Source: Gordonia rhizosphera NBRC 16068
GTDB lineage: Bacteria > Actinomycetota > Actinomycetes > Mycobacteriales > Mycobacteriaceae
Direction of reading: 5' to 3'
DNA length: 64,000 nt
Assembly (NCBI RefSeq): GCF_000298195.1
Contig: NZ_BAHC01000018.1
Span: 1-64,000 of the forward strand
The translations under genes were made by a program, and so were the position numbers. Below are positions 1 through 9,625 of the stretch, one piece after another. The notes under the pieces were generated by a model. The model made no database searches, had not been told where the DNA came from, and saw nothing but the letters and a program-made list of their open reading frames with translations. Every line of letters starts with the position of its first letter. The stretch's first letter is position 1.

Positions 1-192
1 GAACAGGATTCGATCGGTCAGGATCTCCGCGTGCTGCATCTCCTCGATCGACTCGGCGCGCGTCTTGGCCGCGAGTTCGGTGAGGCCCCAATTGGCCTGC
101 ATCTTGGAGTGCAGGAAGTACTGGTTGATCGCGGTCAGCTCGCTGGTGAGCTGTTCGTTGAGTAGAGCGATCACCTCGTCGTCGCCACGCAT
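1..192 (-). CDS. bfr: Bacterioferritin, N-terminal part (cut by window edge)
   Basis: The 64 visible residues begin MRGDDEVIALLNEQL and carry helix A of a bacterioferritin. The ferroxidase-type Glu is in NEQLTSELTAINQYF and the E..QHAE pattern is in ESIEEMQHAEIL. Bacterioferritin is the cytoplasmic haem-containing 24-mer that oxidises and stores iron. The start is ATG at 192 with GGAGG about 8 bases upstream. The rest of the gene lies beyond base 1. The next gene on the same strand is bfd, which fits iron storage paired with iron release. A half iron-box (TTAGGTT) lies about 30 bases upstream of the start. Confidence 0.93.
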   Translation of the reverse strand, partial: MRGDDEVIALLNEQLTSELTAINQYFLHSKMQANWGLTELAAKTRAESIEEMQHAEILTDRILF

Positions 193-294
193 GACCGATC
201 CTCCGTTCGCTGGGTAGTGCGAACCTAACATGCACAAACCCCCCGCGTCCGGATCTCGGCGCGAGGGGCGTTCGTCGACGTCAGGTGGGTGTGA

Positions 295-477
295 TCAGGC
301 GGCGGTCGAAGCGGTGGCGTTGCGTTCGCTGACGATCTCGTGGAGGCGTTCGAGGCAGGTGCCGCAGCCCTCACCGGCGCCGCAGCGTTCGCCGATGGCG
401 TCCACGGAGGTCGCTCCGGCGGAGCAGTGCTCATGGACCTCGTCCTCGGTGACCGCGCGGCAGATGCAGACGAACAT
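295..477 (-). CDS. bfd: Bacterioferritin-associated ferredoxin (Bfd)
   Basis: This 60-residue [2Fe-2S] protein has the BFD cysteine pattern: C4-x-C6 near the N-terminus and C38-x2-C41 near the C-terminus. In known systems Bfd docks on bacterioferritin and passes electrons to the core, so that stored iron is released as Fe2+ under iron starvation. The length is normal for the family. It lies just upstream of bfr on the same strand, and an IdeR/DtxR-type box sits 24 bases before the start. Repression by iron-loaded IdeR is therefore likely. Confidence 0.92.
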   Translation of the reverse strand: MFVCICRAVTEDEVHEHCSAGATSVDAIGERCGAGEGCGTCLERLHEIVSERNATASTAA

Positions 478-500
478 TTCCTCACCTCTTCACAACCTGG

Positions 501-519
501 TTAGGTAAGGGTTACATAA
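501..519 (-). promoter_or_regulatory. IdeR/DtxR-type iron box upstream of bfd
   Basis: TTAGGTAAGGGTTACATAA matches 15 of 19 positions of the IdeR/DtxR consensus TTAGGTTAGGCTAACCTAA (compared from memory). It lies 24 bases upstream of the bfd start, a typical place for repression by an iron-sensing regulator. The match was seen by eye; binding is inferred. Confidence 0.72.
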
Positions 520-602
520 AGGAAGGCGGATGACAAGGGTCGCCTTACCTCTGGTACTACCGCACCATTCTGTGGTCAGCGCCCGTCAGTACTCTCTGTC
601 GT

Positions 603-1439
603 GTGTCCCTCACCATCACCACCGTGAACGTCAACGGTATTCGCGCGGCGGTCAAGCATCGATCGGAGGCCAATCGCGGCCTTCTCCACTGGCTGGCCGC
701 GTGCGATTCCGACGTGGTCCTGATGCAGGAGGTCAGGGCCGAACCGGAGCAGGCGCGAGAGTCGCTGGCACCGGCGCTCGACGACGGCTGGCACTTCGCG
801 ATGTCGGCGTCGGTGGTCAAGGGGCATGCCGGGGTCGGGGTGCTGAGCCGGGTGCCGATCACGGCGGTCCGCGCCGGGTTCGGCAGTGACGAGTTCGACC
901 CCACCGGTCGCTACCTCGAGGCCGACATCGACTCCTCGCTGGGGGCGATGACCGTGGCGAGCCTCTATCTCCCCAAGGGCGCGGCGGCCACCACCGCACC
1001 GAAGGACGTCGCGAAATACGAGGAGAAGGTGCGCTTTCTCGACGAGTTCGGCACCTACCTCGACCGTCTTCGGCGTCGACGGCGACACGTCGTGGTCGGT
1101 GGGGACTGGAACATCGCGCACGGCGAGGCCGACATCAAGAACTGGAAGGGCAACCTGAAGAGTCCCGGCTTCCTACCGCACGAGCGGTCGTGGGTCGGCG
1201 CGTTGCTCGACGGCGGATGGAACGACGTGGCGCGTGACCTCGCCCCCGACGACGACGGTCCCTACACCTGGTGGTCGTGGCGCGGCAAGGCCTTCGACAA
1301 CGACTCGGGGTGGCGCATCGACTATCAGTTGGCCAATCGCACCCTCGCCGGGCGGGCGGTCAAGGCCACCGTGGATCGGGCCGATGCCTACGACCTGCGC
1401 TGGTCCGATCACGCCCCGATGACCGTGGTCTACGACTGA
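603..1439 (+). CDS. xthA: Exodeoxyribonuclease III (AP endonuclease)
   Basis: This 278-residue ExoIII/APE1-family nuclease repairs abasic sites and trims 3' ends in base excision repair. Visible motifs are NVNGIRA near the N-terminus, QEVR (metal-binding Glu), GDWNIAH (Asp/Asn of the active site) and the C-terminal SDHAP with the catalytic His. The length is normal. It starts with GTG at 603; no better in-frame start precedes NVNG. It is followed 54 bases later by trpS on the same strand. Confidence 0.93.
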   Translation: MSLTITTVNVNGIRAAVKHRSEANRGLLHWLAACDSDVVLMQEVRAEPEQARESLAPALDDGWHFAMSASVVKGHAGVGVLSRVPITAVRAGFGSDEFDPTGRYLEADIDSSLGAMTVASLYLPKGAAATTAPKDVAKYEEKVRFLDEFGTYLDRLRRRRRHVVVGGDWNIAHGEADIKNWKGNLKSPGFLPHERSWVGALLDGGWNDVARDLAPDDDGPYTWWSWRGKAFDNDSGWRIDYQLANRTLAGRAVKATVDRADAYDLRWSDHAPMTVVYD

Positions 1440-2528
<1,089 letters not shown>

Positions 2529-2566
2529 GCGACACCGCCACGATCCGATGAGGAAGGCGGTTCCCC

Positions 2567-3604
2567 ATGAGTTCGGCGGTCGATTCGGCGAAGGCGGTTG
2601 CCGATCGCGGCAAGTCGGCCTACGAGCATGTCCGGGAGAACTGGGGCTGGCTGAACCATCTGGTCGCCACCCTGCAGCGCTACACACAGCGACGCGGGAA
2701 CCACTTCGCGGCCAGTATCAGTTTCAACGGCATCCTCGCCCTGGTCCCGATCATCATGGTCGCCTTCGCGATCGCCGGGTTCGTCCTCGCGAACCGTCCG
2801 GAGGTGCTCGAGCAGATCCAGGATGCGGTGGTGCGCAACATGCCCGGGTCGCTCGGCGAACAGGTCGGGAACATCATCGACTCGGCGATCAACTCGCGGA
2901 CCACGGTCGGTGTCGTCGGACTGATCGGCGCGGCGTTCACCGGCATCGGGTGGATCTCCGGCGTTCGGATGGGCATGACCGAGATGTGGGGCGGTCGGAT
3001 CCAGCGCAACCCGGTGATGTCGAAGGTCTGGGATCTGCTCGCGTTCGCGTTGCTCGGAGTCGCGTTCGCGGTGACCATGGCATTGACCGCCGTCGGTAAC
3101 TCCGATCTCACCCACACCGTCCTGTCGTGGGTCGGCCTGCAGAACGCGTCCTGGGCGCCGACGCTGGTGCGGACGGTCTCCATCACCATGTCGGTGTTCG
3201 CGTCGTGGGTGCTGTTCACCTTCGTCATGGCCCGACTCCCGTTGGTGCGGTTGCCAATTCGTAACACCTTGAAAGCCGGGCTGATCACCGCAATCGCCTT
3301 CGAGATCGTCAAGACGGTGGGAGGGATCTACCTGTCGTCGGTGCTGGGGAGTCCGGCCGGGATCGCGTTCGGTCCCATCATCGGCATCATGGTGTTCGCC
3401 TACCTCTCCTCGCGCATCATCCTCTACGCCGCGGCCTGGTGTGCCACCGATCCGATGAACGAGGAGTACCAGGTGTCCGAAGAGGAGCCCCTCCCGCAGG
3501 TGGTCGTGTCACCGAACTACGAGATCAACCCCATGCCCAAACCGGCCGCGTTGATCGCGACCGCGGGGTTGGGTGCGATGGTCGGGTGGCTATTGCGGCG
3601 CTGA
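2567..3604 (+). CDS. YhjD/YihY (BrkB-like) family inner-membrane protein
   Basis: This 345-residue polytopic membrane protein of the YihY/virulence-factor BrkB superfamily resembles the YhjD branch. A short cytoplasmic N-terminus is followed by the family signature region RGNHFAASISFNGILALVPIIM. Around six hydrophobic segments follow, then a cytoplasmic tail with a final short hydrophobic stretch and RR. The molecular function of the family is not firmly established; YhjD in E. coli has been linked genetically to lipid export. It is probably cotranscribed with trpS. A MITE-like element begins 13 bases after its stop. Confidence 0.82.
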   Translation: MSSAVDSAKAVADRGKSAYEHVRENWGWLNHLVATLQRYTQRRGNHFAASISFNGILALVPIIMVAFAIAGFVLANRPEVLEQIQDAVVRNMPGSLGEQVGNIIDSAINSRTTVGVVGLIGAAFTGIGWISGVRMGMTEMWGGRIQRNPVMSKVWDLLAFALLGVAFAVTMALTAVGNSDLTHTVLSWVGLQNASWAPTLVRTVSITMSVFASWVLFTFVMARLPLVRLPIRNTLKAGLITAIAFEIVKTVGGIYLSSVLGSPAGIAFGPIIGIMVFAYLSSRIILYAAAWCATDPMNEEYQVSEEEPLPQVVVSPNYEINPMPKPAALIATAGLGAMVGWLLRR

Positions 3605-3616
3605 GGGCGGCCTTAG

Positions 3617-3774
3617 TGGTGTGTCTCGGAAATAGGTAACTCGTCTCCGGCGTTCGATCGACGCCTGGCGGCGTTGTCGTCGGTCACGATAGCGCCGCTA
3701 TCGCTCCCTCCTCCGCCTTGCCAGATCGCCGATCGCTCCACCGGAGACGGGTCACCTATTTCCGAGACACACCA
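3617..3774. mobile_element. MITE-like element with about 37-bp inverted ends, TTAG duplication
   Basis: The ends TGGTGTGTCTCGGAAATAGG and its reverse complement form inverted repeats that pair over about 35 bases with only a few mismatches. Weaker complementarity (around CGATCG) continues inward. TTAG occurs directly outside both ends (3613-3616 and 3775-3778), as expected for a 4-bp target duplication. The element is 158 bp and has no coding capacity. A YTAR-type target is known for IS5-family elements, so an IS5-derived MITE is the best guess. It lies between two convergent genes and could also end transcription. The right TTAG contains the stop codon of the carboxypeptidase. Confidence 0.68.
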
Positions 3775-5055
3775 TTAGCGTCTGCGCAGGAGGCGTGATC
3801 CGATGAGCAGCAGCACGGCGGCGGTGAATGCCAACGCGAGGCCGATCAACAGGTGGACCGCGCCGCGTGTCGGCTGATCGGCGCCGGCAGCCACCACGGT
3901 GCGGGTGTGGGACGGTGCAGCCGCCGTCGGGGTCGTCGGTGCACCCGGTGGCGTCGCGAGCGCCCCGGGATCGACAAGCGTGCCGACCGAGACGTCGCGC
4001 GGTGCGCGGAACCCGTAGTCGAACAGCGACTTCGTCTGATCCCAGTACGAATTCGATCCCACGGTGAGGCCGAACATCTCGACGGTCATGATGGATCTGC
4101 CGTCACGTTCGACGACGCCGACGTAGGTCTTGCGCGCGTCGTCGGTGTACCCGGTTTTTCCGCCCACCATGCCGGGGTAGCCCTCGAGCAGCAGGTGGTT
4201 GGACGTCTGCATGAGGTAGGCGGGATGGTTCTTGTCACCCGGGATGTCCGGGCGTTTCGGATAGCCGGGGAAGCGGTAGGTCGGCATGGCGATCAACTCG
4301 CGGAAGGTGCTGTTGCGCATGGCCTCCCGGAAGATGACCGCCAGATCGTACGGCGACGACGACATGCCCGGCGCATCGAGACCCGACGGCGACGCCGCTC
4401 GGGTGTCGTCGGCGTGCAATGCATGTGCTTTGGCGTTCATCGCCGCGAGCGCGGCATCGACGCCACCGAGTTCGCGAGCCAGGGCATGGGCGCAATCGTT
4501 GCCGGAGACAACGAGTAGGCCGGTCAGCAGATCGCGGGTGGTGTAGTGCCCGCCCGGGCCCATGCCGCACGAGTCGCCCTCCTGGCTCCAGTCCTGGGGC
4601 GACGGTGCCACGACCGCGTCGAGGTCGAGTTCATCGAGGGCCACGAGGGCGAGCAAGACCTTGATCGTCGACGCCGGCCGGTACCGGCCGTGCGGATCCT
4701 TGGCGGCGATGATCTGCCCGGTGGCGAGGTCGGCGACGAGCCACCCCGCCGAGGTCAGCCGCGGCGGCACCGGACCGAGCGCCGGGTCGGCGAGAACCCC
4801 GCACCCCGCGAGGCGCTCGCCCCCGACCACGGGGGTCGGGACCGGCAGCGGGGTGGGCGTTGTCGCTCCCGGTGCCACGACCTCCGATTCGTCCACCGGT
4901 GACGGGGTCCCGAGCCGGTACGGGCAGTGGTCGGTCACCGGTGTCGGCGCCGGTACCGCCATCGCGAGCGACGGCGACACGAAAGCGATCAGCAGCGCCG
5001 CTAAGAGGCCGGCGAGAGTGGCGAAGGGCCGCACGGCTGCGACATTATCAGCCAC
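3775..5055 (-). CDS. D-alanyl-D-alanine carboxypeptidase (DacB/DacA-type PBP)
   Basis: This secreted, membrane-anchored serine D,D-carboxypeptidase (peptidase S11) trims pentapeptide stems of peptidoglycan. All three penicillin-binding motifs are present: S129-x-x-K132 (ASTIK), S184-G-N186 and K300-T-G. The N-terminus is a signal sequence (about residues 10-33) followed by a Pro/Thr-rich stretch. The C-terminus has one membrane helix (about 402-420) ending RLLRRR, giving a periplasmic catalytic domain tethered at both ends or after cleavage at one. The 426 residues fit mycobacterial DacB1 (Rv3330). The stop codon lies in the target duplication of the MITE-like element. Confidence 0.9.
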   Translation of the reverse strand: MADNVAAVRPFATLAGLLAALLIAFVSPSLAMAVPAPTPVTDHCPYRLGTPSPVDESEVVAPGATTPTPLPVPTPVVGGERLAGCGVLADPALGPVPPRLTSAGWLVADLATGQIIAAKDPHGRYRPASTIKVLLALVALDELDLDAVVAPSPQDWSQEGDSCGMGPGGHYTTRDLLTGLLVVSGNDCAHALARELGGVDAALAAMNAKAHALHADDTRAASPSGLDAPGMSSSPYDLAVIFREAMRNSTFRELIAMPTYRFPGYPKRPDIPGDKNHPAYLMQTSNHLLLEGYPGMVGGKTGYTDDARKTYVGVVERDGRSIMTVEMFGLTVGSNSYWDQTKSLFDYGFRAPRDVSVGTLVDPGALATPPGAPTTPTAAAPSHTRTVVAAGADQPTRGAVHLLIGLALAFTAAVLLLIGSRLLRRR

Positions 5056-5085
5056 CGACTCACTCGCCTCGCCGACGAGCCGGTG

Positions 5086-5973
5086 TCATCCTCCCGGAGT
5101 GAGGTGCTCGGGATGGTCACGCTGCAGCCGCCGCGGGATGCGGGGCGGACCGAGGAAGTCGTCGATCACGGGTCCGAATACCGAGGCGTTGAGCACCAGG
5201 TCGATATGACCGCCGCCGTGCCGGTGCAGACGGCCGCGCGGCATCAGCCGACTCATGATGTGGCCGTTGATCATCGGGATGATCGGATCGTCCTCTCCGG
5301 CGACGATGAGCGTCCGCTGCCGGATCACCGGCAGGGCGAACAGCGACGTCCACACGGCACCGGCCATCAACTGATGCATGTAGCCGATCTTGGATCCGGC
5401 GTGCAGCTGGCGAATGAGTAGCTCGGCGACATCCCGTCCATGATGGCGGACCACACCACCGTAGAGCTCGGCGGCGATACTGCCGCCGTACTCGGGATCG
5501 CTGAACCGGCGTGGCGTGAGCATCTTGCTCAACACCCGCGGGTTGCCGGGCACCATCATCGCTCCCGTGCCGGTCGCGACCAGGATCAGCCGGCGGCAGC
5601 GGCGCGGGTTCTGGAATGCGAACTGCTGTGCGAGTGCGCCGCCCCAGGACAGCCCGAGGATGTCCACGACGCCGACCTCAAGCCGGTCGAGCACCCGACC
5701 CAGCGTCCAGGCCAGGTACGGAAATCCGTAGGGCATCGGGGAGTTGGCGGACTCACCTGTGCCCGGGACGTCGAAACGGATGACCGGACGGGCGCTGTCG
5801 AGGTGCTCGACGAGGGGATCGAGCACCTCGAGGCTGGCCCCGATCCCGTTGCACAGCACCAGGGGCACCCCGGTTCCGGGTCGGTAGCGCACGCGGATAC
5901 GTTGACCACCGGCGGCGATGAGCCGGTCGTTCTCGCCCGGGTCCTGACCGTCGGTGACAGACTCGCTGGTCAT
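5086..5973 (-). CDS. Alpha/beta hydrolase, poly(3-hydroxyalkanoate) depolymerase-like
   Basis: This 295-residue alpha/beta hydrolase has nucleophile Ser109 in GLSWGG, acid Asp229 in EDDPIIP and His256 in GGGHIDLV. The sequence resembles intracellular medium-chain-length PHA depolymerases (PhaZ). It is the last gene of the operon phaC, maoC, phaZ, and its ATG overlaps the TGA of the hydratase gene (ATGA), so translation is probably coupled. The open frame extends upstream, but that extension runs over the maoC gene and is not homologous. The role in mobilising stored polyester is inferred from family and context. Confidence 0.8.
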   Translation of the reverse strand: MTSESVTDGQDPGENDRLIAAGGQRIRVRYRPGTGVPLVLCNGIGASLEVLDPLVEHLDSARPVIRFDVPGTGESANSPMPYGFPYLAWTLGRVLDRLEVGVVDILGLSWGGALAQQFAFQNPRRCRRLILVATGTGAMMVPGNPRVLSKMLTPRRFSDPEYGGSIAAELYGGVVRHHGRDVAELLIRQLHAGSKIGYMHQLMAGAVWTSLFALPVIRQRTLIVAGEDDPIIPMINGHIMSRLMPRGRLHRHGGGHIDLVLNASVFGPVIDDFLGPPRIPRRLQRDHPEHLTPGG

Positions 5974-6422
5974 CGGTAGAGGACCACGCATTCCGCGACG
6001 CACGCCGGGCGGTCGGAGCCCTCCACCTCGTAGGTGACCCGGAAGACGGTCTCCATGCCGACCGGCTTCTCCTGGGCGGAGACGAGTTCCACCGAACCCC
6101 GGATACGTTTGCCGACCGGCACCATCGCCGGGAACCGGACCTTGTTCAGGCCGTAGTTCAGCGCGGCGGACACGTTGCCGACCTCGACGGTCTCGGCGAT
6201 GAGCAGCGGTGCCAGCGACAGCGTCAGAAACCCGTGCGCGATCGTGCCGCCGAACGGACCCGCTGCGGCGCGTTCCGGATCGACGTGGATCCACTGATGA
6301 TCACCGGTCGCGTCGGCGAACATGTTCACCCGATCCTGGGTGATCTCCATCCACTCCGTGGTGCCCATGGTGGTGCCGGCGTGGGCCGGCAACGATGCGG
6401 GACTGTCAATTGTCGTCGTCAT
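5970..6422 (-). CDS. MaoC/PhaJ-like (R)-specific enoyl-CoA hydratase
   Basis: This 150-residue hotdog-fold MaoC dehydratase has the hydratase motif DATGDHQWIHVD, with the catalytic Asp/His pair at about residues 36-43. PhaJ-type enzymes hydrate trans-2-enoyl-CoA to (R)-3-hydroxyacyl-CoA, the monomer for PHA synthase. ATG at 6422 is chosen because AGAGAGGA lies just upstream; a GTG start five codons earlier is possible. The gene lies between phaC and phaZ and overlaps phaZ by four bases. The family also includes fatty-acid-metabolism enzymes, so substrate assignment relies on the neighbours. Confidence 0.8.
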   Translation of the reverse strand: MTTTIDSPASLPAHAGTTMGTTEWMEITQDRVNMFADATGDHQWIHVDPERAAAGPFGGTIAHGFLTLSLAPLLIAETVEVGNVSAALNYGLNKVRFPAMVPVGKRIRGSVELVSAQEKPVGMETVFRVTYEVEGSDRPACVAECVVLYR

Positions 6423-6433
6423 CTGGTCCTCTC

Positions 6434-8134
6434 TCACTTGGCGTGGACATAGGTGCCGGGCGCCGGGGCGATGCCCTCGAAGCCGGCAGCTCCCAGCACG
6501 GTCGGTGCGTTGATCTCGTCACCGCCGCGTTCGCTGAGCCACTGCAGGTGATGCGGCCACCACGAGTCGCTGTGCGTCTCGGCGGTCTCGAGCCACGCCT
6601 CCGAGGTGATGTCGGCGTCGGCCGCCGCCGTGCGGAAGGAGGCCTTCTTGTTGCCGGGCGGGTTGACCAGGGAGGCGATGTGACCGCTCGTCGAGAGCAC
6701 GTAGGTATTGCTCTTGGAGCCCAGCAGGGCCGCGCTGCGGTAGGTGGCCTGCCACGGGCAGATGTGATCGGCGATGCCACCGACGACATAGGCGTCGCAT
6801 TCGATCGCGCCGAGGTCGACCGGCGTGCCGAGCATCGTCGCCTTACCCGGGGTGACCAGAGAGTTCTCGAGGCCCATCATCACCATGTCGCGGTGCAGGG
6901 CGGCGGTCATCCGGGTCGTGTCGGCGTTCCAGAACAACACGTCGAAGGCGGCCGGGGAACGTCCCTGGATGTAGTTGTTCACCCAATAGCGCCACACCAG
7001 GTCGGTGGGGCGCAACCACGCGAACATCTCGGCCATGGCGTTGCCGTCGAGATAGCCCTTCTTCGACGATGTCCGGATCGCGGCCTTGGCGGCACGTTCG
7101 CTGGTCAGCGCCGACGCGAAGCCGGCCTGGCTCTGATCGAGGACGGTGACGCCGAGAGTCAGGCTCGAGACCTTGTCGCCCAGCCCGGTCGCGGCGAGGT
7201 GGGCCAGGGTCATGGCGGCGAGGATGCCGCCCGAACAAGTCGCGAACATGTTGGTCGACGGTGCCTTGGTCACGGCGAGGGTGGCGTCGATCGCGTCGAT
7301 GATCGCCTGACCGTAGGCATCGAATCCCCAGTCCTTGTGCCGCGAGGAGGGATTGCGCCAGGAGATGGCGAAGACCTGGTGGCCGCCCTTGACGTAGTGC
7401 TCGATGAGGCTCCGGTTGGGCGCGATGTCCATGATGTAGTACTTGTTGATCACCGGCGGCACCAGCAGCAGCGGCACCTCGTGCACCGTGCGGGTCTGCG
7501 GCGCATACTGGATCAGCTCGAACATCCGGGTCTTCAGCACGACCGTGCCCTTGGTGGTGGCCACCGTCTCACCGACGACGAAGGCGTCCGAATCGACCAT
7601 CGCCGGGACGCGCGGCTTGGACGCCATGTCCCGGGCGAAGGCCTTGAGACCGCGAACCGCCGACATGCCGCCGGTGTCGATCATCGCCTTCCATCCCAGC
7701 GGACTCAGGAACGGGTTGTTGGTGGGTGAGAGGCCCTCGATGAGGTTGTCGAGCGCGAACCGGATCTTCTCGGCATCGCGCCAGTCGAGGTCGGCGGCGG
7801 CGTAGAGACGTTCCGCGGTGGCCGAGCCCGCCAGGTAGGCCTGCTCGACACGGCGCAGCAGCGGGTTGCCCGACCACGCTGGATCCGAGAACCGCTTGTC
7901 ACCGCGCGCGGGCGCCCGGTCGGACTGTCCCACGGCGATCGCGGCGAGTTCACGCGTGAGGCCGAGCGCCTCCTCGCCGACGGTGATGGGCTGGGAAGCC
8001 AGCGAGGCGCCGAAACGAGCCCACGCCGCGTTGGGGGCCATCCGGCTCGCGAACGACTTGGTCGAGTTGACCAGCAGCAGATCCAGGGGGGCGACGATGT
8101 CGTTGGCGGCGGTGGGGGTTTGGGCGATTGTCAT
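6434..8134 (-). CDS. phaC: Polyhydroxyalkanoate synthase (PhaC, class I/II-like)
   Basis: This 566-residue synthase polymerises (R)-3-hydroxyacyl-CoA into storage polyester at the granule surface. Active-site residues are Cys300 in the lipase-like box TCSGG, Asp457 in GGIADHICPW and His486 in TSGHIASLVNPPGN. The conserved N-terminal region (about 80-200) and the NKYYIMDI motif are present. It is a single polypeptide near the usual class I/II length, not the shorter class III PhaC that needs PhaE. It is the first gene of a minus-strand operon with the MaoC hydratase and the depolymerase. Confidence 0.92.
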   Translation of the reverse strand: MTIAQTPTAANDIVAPLDLLLVNSTKSFASRMAPNAAWARFGASLASQPITVGEEALGLTRELAAIAVGQSDRAPARGDKRFSDPAWSGNPLLRRVEQAYLAGSATAERLYAAADLDWRDAEKIRFALDNLIEGLSPTNNPFLSPLGWKAMIDTGGMSAVRGLKAFARDMASKPRVPAMVDSDAFVVGETVATTKGTVVLKTRMFELIQYAPQTRTVHEVPLLLVPPVINKYYIMDIAPNRSLIEHYVKGGHQVFAISWRNPSSRHKDWGFDAYGQAIIDAIDATLAVTKAPSTNMFATCSGGILAAMTLAHLAATGLGDKVSSLTLGVTVLDQSQAGFASALTSERAAKAAIRTSSKKGYLDGNAMAEMFAWLRPTDLVWRYWVNNYIQGRSPAAFDVLFWNADTTRMTAALHRDMVMMGLENSLVTPGKATMLGTPVDLGAIECDAYVVGGIADHICPWQATYRSAALLGSKSNTYVLSTSGHIASLVNPPGNKKASFRTAAADADITSEAWLETAETHSDSWWPHHLQWLSERGGDEINAPTVLGAAGFEGIAPAPGTYVHAK

Positions 8135-8340
8135 ATGCGACCTCTTCGGGGGGAGTGCTGGCTCGATCGGTGATCTCGTCGGTCGGCCGGTGGGGAGGGC
8201 AACCGTCTTTGCCCTACCATCGTGTGCCCGATCACCCCTGTTCGGCTATGGTGCACGGTCTAACGTCGCTTCCCGGTCGGTGTGCACGTGCACAACCGCG
8301 CTGGTCGGATGTGTCAGAGCCCACGCGAAACCGGCCATCA

Positions 8341-9549
8341 TCAGGCTTGCGGGCCGCCGCCACCGATCGGTAGCTGATCGATGACCTCGAAGGCCAGGCA
8401 CAGTTCGGCCACCTCGCGGGGTGCCGTGGTCGAGCGTCCCGTCAGTTCCTCGATGCGGCGGAGGCGATGGCGAACGGTGTTGCGGTGCACGTGCAGTCGG
8501 GTCGCGGTGTCGTTGATGTTTCCGCCGACCGACGACCAGACGCGGAATGTCTCGACCAGGGGGTCGCGGTCCTCGGCCGGCAGGTCGAACAGGCGGCCGA
8601 GCACGGTGACGGACAGGTCGGCCGCGACCTCCGGCGCGGCGACGGCCGCCACCCCGAGTACCGAATTGTCGAAGACGCTGACCCCTCGGCCACGCCGGGT
8701 CATCGCGACCCGTGCATAACGCAGTGCCCGAGCCGTGTCGGCCAGGTCGGTGAAGGGCGGGCTCACCCCGACCCGGTCGGTCGCGGCGCGAGTCATGATG
8801 TCGAGCGCTTTGCGCCGGGCGTCGGGCGATGGGACGTGCACGATGCCGATCTGTTGGTCGGGGAGCAGGCGCCAGGCGGAGCGCAGGTCCGCGCTCGACA
8901 ACTTGGCTTCGATACTCGCCAGCGGCGCCTTGCCGACGATCGTGGCCCGGGCGGCGACCGCGATGTAGGGACCGCGGTGGGGCAGTCGAAGATGCTCGGC
9001 GATCTCCCACAGACTCTGCTCGGAGGATACGCGGCCCTCCAACAGGTGTTGGGTCAACGCGGCGCGTTCGCTCGCGTCGTCGAGGATCATCGCCGTCGTG
9101 CGTTCGCGGTGCGCGGTGGACATGGCGACGACGAACGCATCCTGCGCCTGCCACATCCGCGAGGTCGCCTCGAGCAGTGTCTCCCGGCTCAGTTCCGGGT
9201 GCTCCTGTGCGACGGCCATGAATTCGTTCCACACCATCTGGAAGCCGATCCGGTAGGCATGCATCAGAGCCGGCAACGGCACCCCCGCGTCGGCGCGATT
9301 CGCCCCGGTCTCCGCTGCGGAGGAGGTGTCGAACTCGGCGTCGCCCGCGAGCCCGTGGATCACCATCGCGTAGTTGCTCCGCACGGTCTCGACGATGTCG
9401 GATTGCGTGATCACCCGGGTCGAGCCGTAGTAGTCCACCTGCTCCCGGATGGTCTGGGCCACCCTGGGGGCGAGGTTGTCGAGTCGACCCGACAGCACGT
9501 TCACGACCGTATTGAGCTCGCTCTCCCCGTCCTCTGCCTGCGTGGTCAT
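8341..9549 (-). CDS. PucR-family transcriptional regulator (C-terminal HTH)
   Basis: This protein of about 402 residues belongs to the PucR/CdaR type: a variable N-terminal sensor region, a GGDEF-like middle, and a C-terminal helix-turn-helix (NINDTATRLHVHRNTVRHRLRRIEELTG) typical of PucR HTH_30. The start is uncertain: ATG at 9549 is used, but an upstream GTG (9564) or TTG (9612) is possible and no ribosome site decides it. It follows the aminotransferase gene on the same strand, so it probably controls amine or amino-acid use by that enzyme (inference). Confidence 0.85.
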   Translation of the reverse strand: MTTQAEDGESELNTVVNVLSGRLDNLAPRVAQTIREQVDYYGSTRVITQSDIVETVRSNYAMVIHGLAGDAEFDTSSAAETGANRADAGVPLPALMHAYRIGFQMVWNEFMAVAQEHPELSRETLLEATSRMWQAQDAFVVAMSTAHRERTTAMILDDASERAALTQHLLEGRVSSEQSLWEIAEHLRLPHRGPYIAVAARATIVGKAPLASIEAKLSSADLRSAWRLLPDQQIGIVHVPSPDARRKALDIMTRAATDRVGVSPPFTDLADTARALRYARVAMTRRGRGVSVFDNSVLGVAAVAAPEVAADLSVTVLGRLFDLPAEDRDPLVETFRVWSSVGGNINDTATRLHVHRNTVRHRLRRIEELTGRSTTAPREVAELCLAFEVIDQLPIGGGGPQA

Positions 9550-9625
9550 TCGGCCGCTGCTCACCGTGCCATTGTCGATGTCGTGACGGCGCCGTGGGCT
9601 GATTCCGGTCAACCGGACGGGAAAC

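Noticed and set aside
5974-6294. Long N-terminal extension of the depolymerase frame
   Set aside because: It overlaps the maoC gene almost entirely, lacks hydrolase similarity, and the ATG at 5973 gives a normal-length protein.
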